A DNA stretch of 64,000 bases from Belnapia moabensis DSM 16746. Its GTDB lineage: Bacteria > Pseudomonadota > Alphaproteobacteria > Acetobacterales > Acetobacteraceae. Below, piece by piece: positions 61,215 through 64,000 of the stretch. Where the stretch lies: contig NZ_JQKB01000009.1 of assembly GCF_000745835.1 (NCBI RefSeq), forward strand, positions 99,510-163,509, in the 5' to 3' direction. The notes under the pieces are model-generated. The model searched no databases, was not told where the DNA came from, and was given only the letters and a program-made list of their open reading frames with translations. Numbering within the stretch: the first letter of the stretch is position 1; each line of letters starts with the position of its first letter. Made by a program: the position numbers and the translations under genes.

Positions 61215-62834
61215 ATGATGAACGATACCGCCTCTCCCGAGGAGCGCGACTTCGCCATGCGGGCGCGTGACAACCAGGCGCAGCTCTCGGCGCGGCTGCA
61301 ATCCCGCTACGACATCGTGGTCTGCGGCGCCGGTGCCTCCGGCTCGGTCGTCGCGCGGCGGCTGGCGGAGAACCCGGAGGTCCAGGTGCTGCTGCTCGAG
61401 GCCGGAGGCAGCGACGAGGCCGAGGCGGTGCTGGACCCGGCGCTGTGGCCGACCAACCTCGGCAGCGAGCGGGACTGGGGCTTCCAGGCGGAGCCGAACC
61501 CGCACCTGAACGGGCGGCAGCTTCCGCTTTCCATGGGCAAGGGCCTCGGCGGCGGTTCCAGCATCAACGTGGCGGTCTGGGCACGCGGCCATCGTAGCGA
61601 CTGGGACTTCTTCGCCGCCGAATCGGGCGATCCGGGCTGGGGCTACGAGAATGTCCTCGATACCTATCGCCGCATCGAGGACTGGCAGGGCGCGCCCGAC
61701 CCGCAGTACCGCGGCACGGGCGGGCCCGTCTGGGTGCAGCCCGCGGCCGACCCAAGCCCGATCGCCACCGCGATGCTGAAGGCCGCGGGCGAGATCGGCA
61801 TCCCCAGCTTTGCGCATCCGAACGGGCGCATGATGGAGGGCGAGGGCGGGGCCGCCATCAGCGACCTGCTGGTCCGCCATGGTCGCCGCCACTCGCTGTT
61901 CCGCGCCTATGTCCGGCCCTGGCTCGACCGGCCCAACCTGACCGTGCTGACCGGCGCCCTCGTCCGTCGGGTGATGTTTGACGGCCGCCGCGCGACGGGC
62001 GTCGAGTTCCTGCGCGACGGCCGGGTGACGACGGTCGGCGCCGGCACCGAGGTGGTGCTGTCGCTCGGCGCGATCCAGACGCCGAAGGTGCTGATGCATT
62101 CGGGCATCGGCGACCGGGAGGATCTTGCGCGCGTCGGCATCCCGTTGCTGCAGCATCTGCCGGGCGTCGGCCGGAACTTCCAGGACCACGTCTCCTTCGG
62201 CTGTACCTGGGAGTATGCCGAGCCGATCGCGCCGCGGAACAGCGGCAGCGAGGCGACGCTGTACTGGAAAAGCCGGCCCGGGCTCGAGGCGCCGGACCTG
62301 CTGTTCTGCCAGGTCGAATTCCCCGTGCCGAGCGACCGCACCGCGGCACGGGGCGTGCCCGCGCATGGGTGGACGATGTTCGCGGGGCTCGCGCAGCCCG
62401 CCAGCCGCGGGCGCCTTTGCCTGCGGACCGCCGACCCCGCGGTGCCGCTCGCCGTCGAGGCGAACTTTCTCTCCGACCCGGCCGACATGGCGACGGCGCG
62501 GGCCTGTGTCGAGCTTTGCCGAGCGCTGGGCAATGCGCGCGCCTTCCGTCCTTTCGTGCGCGGCGAGGTCATGCCGGGCGAGCTGAAGGGCGAGGCGCTC
62601 GACGAGTACATCCGAGATGCTGCCGTCACCTATTGGCACCAGAGCGGCACGGCCAGGATGGGGCGGGACGCCATGGCGGTCGTGGACGGTGCGCTCAAGG
62701 TCCATGGCCTGGAGCGCCTGCGGGTGGCGGATGGCTCGATCATGCCGCGCGTGACGACCGGCAACACCCAGGCGCCCTGCGCGATCATCGGCGAGCGCGC
62801 CGCGGCGATGATCCGCCAGGCGCACGGGATGTAG
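61215..62834 (+). CDS. GMC-family FAD oxidoreductase
   Basis: A 539-residue glucose-methanol-choline oxidoreductase. The ADP-binding motif is DIVVCGAGASGSVVARRLAE, the second FAD signature is GKGLGGGSSINVAVWARGH, and the C-terminal active-site segment has WHQSGTARMG with the catalytic histidine and GNTQAPCAIIGERAA. The closest types are choline and alcohol dehydrogenases. There is no signal peptide, so it is cytoplasmic or membrane-associated. The chosen ATG follows AGAGGA at seven bases; an ATG 18 bases earlier is in frame. A VirG-like regulator gene follows. Substrate unknown. Confidence 0.93.
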   Translation: MMNDTASPEERDFAMRARDNQAQLSARLQSRYDIVVCGAGASGSVVARRLAENPEVQVLLLEAGGSDEAEAVLDPALWPTNLGSERDWGFQAEPNPHLNGRQLPLSMGKGLGGGSSINVAVWARGHRSDWDFFAAESGDPGWGYENVLDTYRRIEDWQGAPDPQYRGTGGPVWVQPAADPSPIATAMLKAAGEIGIPSFAHPNGRMMEGEGGAAISDLLVRHGRRHSLFRAYVRPWLDRPNLTVLTGALVRRVMFDGRRATGVEFLRDGRVTTVGAGTEVVLSLGAIQTPKVLMHSGIGDREDLARVGIPLLQHLPGVGRNFQDHVSFGCTWEYAEPIAPRNSGSEATLYWKSRPGLEAPDLLFCQVEFPVPSDRTAARGVPAHGWTMFAGLAQPASRGRLCLRTADPAVPLAVEANFLSDPADMATARACVELCRALGNARAFRPFVRGEVMPGELKGEALDEYIRDAAVTYWHQSGTARMGRDAMAVVDGALKVHGLERLRVADGSIMPRVTTGNTQAPCAIIGERAAAMIRQAHGM

Positions 62835-62922
62835 CCGCCGGACGGGGCGGCGGCCGCCTTGTCGCGACGGCTTCGGTCGGACCGCGGTGAGGCGGCCAGC
62901 CTCCACTCTGTTCACACGCAAC

Positions 62923-63705
62923 ATGCCGGATGCGATGAGCCATCTTGCGAAGATCGGGCCATGCCCGCAGCTCTCAGGTCAGGGCAGTGCCGCTCATGGC
63001 CGCGTCCTCGTGGTCGACGACAATCCCGAAAGCCGCGGCATCCTGCTGCGCTACTTGGCCGACCGCCAGTTCCCCGCCGTCGGCACCACCGGCAACGACC
63101 TGGCGCGGCGTCTCGAGCGGGCCTCGTTCAGCTTCGTGGTGGTGGATGTCCGCGCCACGCACGGTGACGGGGTCGAGCTTCTGCGGCAGATTCGGGCACG
63201 CTCGGAGGTGCCCGTCATCCTGGTCGCGGGGCAGATCTGCAACGACCTCGACAGGATCGTCTGCCTCGAACTCGGCGCCGACGACGTGCTTCGTGCGCCG
63301 CTGAACCTCCGCGAGCTGATCGCGCGCATGCGTGCGACCTTGCGCAGGCAGGAGGCGGGGCGCCGCGCCGTCGCGGCCGGCCCCCGAGGCGGCTACCGCT
63401 TCGATGGCTGGGTACTGGACCAGCGCACCAGGACGCTGAAGAACCCGGCGGGCCAGACAGTGTATGTCACCAAGACCGAGTATGCGTTGCTGGTGGCGCT
63501 GCTCGAAACGCCGCGCCGGCCGCTCGCCCGCGCGCAGCTCATGCGGGCGACGCGAGCCCATGAGGACATCCATGACCGTACGATCGACGCGCAGGTGCTG
63601 CGCCTGCGCCGCAAGATCGAGGCCGATCCCGCCGCGCCGCAGATGATCAGGACCGGCCGCGGCAGGGGCTACATGCTGGACGCGTCGGTGGAGACGCTTC
63701 CTTAG
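62923..63705 (+). CDS. Atypical VirG/OmpR-type response regulator
   Basis: A roughly 260-residue regulator, clearly related to the VirG-like regulator elsewhere in this window (shared RAHEDIHDRTIDAQVLRLRRKI-type recognition helix region). The acceptor aspartate is kept (D71 of the MSHLAKI numbering, VVVDVRATHGDG), but the switch threonine is alanine (VILVAGQ) and the conserved lysine is lost (DDVLRAPLN where KPF is expected). It may work without phosphorylation or bind a ligand instead. There is no kinase next to it. The start is one of two ATGs 12 bases apart, neither with a good ribosome-binding site. Confidence 0.85.
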   Translation: MPDAMSHLAKIGPCPQLSGQGSAAHGRVLVVDDNPESRGILLRYLADRQFPAVGTTGNDLARRLERASFSFVVVDVRATHGDGVELLRQIRARSEVPVILVAGQICNDLDRIVCLELGADDVLRAPLNLRELIARMRATLRRQEAGRRAVAAGPRGGYRFDGWVLDQRTRTLKNPAGQTVYVTKTEYALLVALLETPRRPLARAQLMRATRAHEDIHDRTIDAQVLRLRRKIEADPAAPQMIRTGRGRGYMLDASVETLP

Positions 63706-63740
63706 CTTGGCTTTGCACGTGCCGTGACGCTCGCGTGCCA

Positions 63741-64000
63741 TCATGGCGGGCGGCAGACGATGAGCAGCAATCGCTCGATGAGATCGGCTGAGACATTCTG
63801 TGCTGTCCCGGCCAGCGGCGAGGTAGCAGAAAACTGCGCGCGCCAGAGCTCGCGGCGCACCAGCACGAGAGCGTCGCTGAAGGTTGGTAGCGACTTGCGG
63901 TACCAGCGCACACACTCGACCAGCGGTCCACGCTCGGCGGCGAGTTGGTTGGCCCACAGCGTCACGAGTGAGAACAGGGCGAACAGCGCGGGCGTGGTGC
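63741..64000 (-). mobile_element. Transposase gene, 3' portion (5' part beyond the window)
   Basis: The minus-strand frame is open to the window edge and ends with TGA. It reads TTPALFALFSLVTLWANQLA, then VRWYRKSLPTFSDALVLVRRELW, close to the C-terminal end of a family of DDE transposases whose tails carry RTTPALFGLFSLVTL and WYRKPLPTFSDAL patterns. The insertion sequence family is not certain. Its 3' end lies 36 bp after the stop of the atypical response regulator; no terminal inverted repeat could be defined. Confidence 0.72.

Noticed and set aside
61047..62924. 625-codon minus-strand frame opposite the GMC oxidoreductase
   Set aside because: Shadow frame; the plus strand encodes a complete GMC enzyme with both FAD motifs.

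Overview
The window is very GC-rich, gene-dense bacterial DNA that looks chromosomal. It carries one tRNA, ribosomal protein L36 and many short operons joined by 4-bp ATGA or GTGA overlaps. The mix of orphan Bug-type solute-binding proteins, class III CoA-transferase/acyl-CoA dehydrogenase pairs, hydantoinase genes, an OxyR/AhpC/AhpD module and VirA/VirG-like signalling genes suggests an alphaproteobacterium, most likely a Roseomonas-like member of the Acetobacteraceae. That assignment is inference from gene content; there is no rRNA gene here to confirm it.

Layout. Bases 1-7.4 kb hold the start of a ferric-iron ABC permease gene overlapping a flavin reductase gene, a chemotaxis receptor, a metallo-hydrolase, a DUF35/thiolase pair, tRNA-Val(GAC), an N-formylglutamate amidohydrolase and a strong small-RNA candidate. 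Bases 7.4-22.7 kb are catabolic: CoA-transferase and acyl-CoA dehydrogenase with a divergent LysR regulator, a TPP enzyme, an N-acyl-D-amino-acid deacylase operon, a branched-chain-type binding protein, and an SDR, amidohydrolase, hyuA and hyuB run that looks like hydantoin or N-carbamoyl compound degradation. Bases 22.7-28.6 kb hold an EAL protein, ahpC-ahpD with divergent oxyR, an unusual acyl-CoA dehydrogenase and rpmJ. Bases 28.6-36 kb contain glcD and glcE, separated from glcF by an opgC-like glycan acyltransferase gene with an SGNH hydrolase gene on each side.

Bases 36-46 kb hold a BrkB-type membrane protein, an orphan response regulator, an overlapping helicase/metallophosphoesterase pair, a SugE exporter with a guanidine-II-like hairpin, a 24-residue membrane microprotein, a P450, a second Bug protein and an M29 aminopeptidase. 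Bases 46-51 kb hold pqiABC and a GST. Bases 51-64 kb form a signalling and redox block: a VirA-like kinase, a di-haem peroxidase and a VirG-like regulator in overlapping frames; then an alpha/beta hydrolase, a DUF1127 protein, a large wHTH-STAND regulator divergent from an exported hydrolase, a GMC oxidoreductase and a second VirG-like regulator with a degenerate receiver. The 3' part of a transposase gene lies at the right edge.

The best candidates for something undescribed are the small RNA with an exposed anti-Shine-Dalgarno stretch (near 7.3 kb), the peroxidase-coupled two-component operon (51.8-55.8 kb), the opgC/SGNH module inside the glycolate oxidase cluster, and the helicase-phosphoesterase pair. 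All identifications come from reading motifs by eye; no database search was run.
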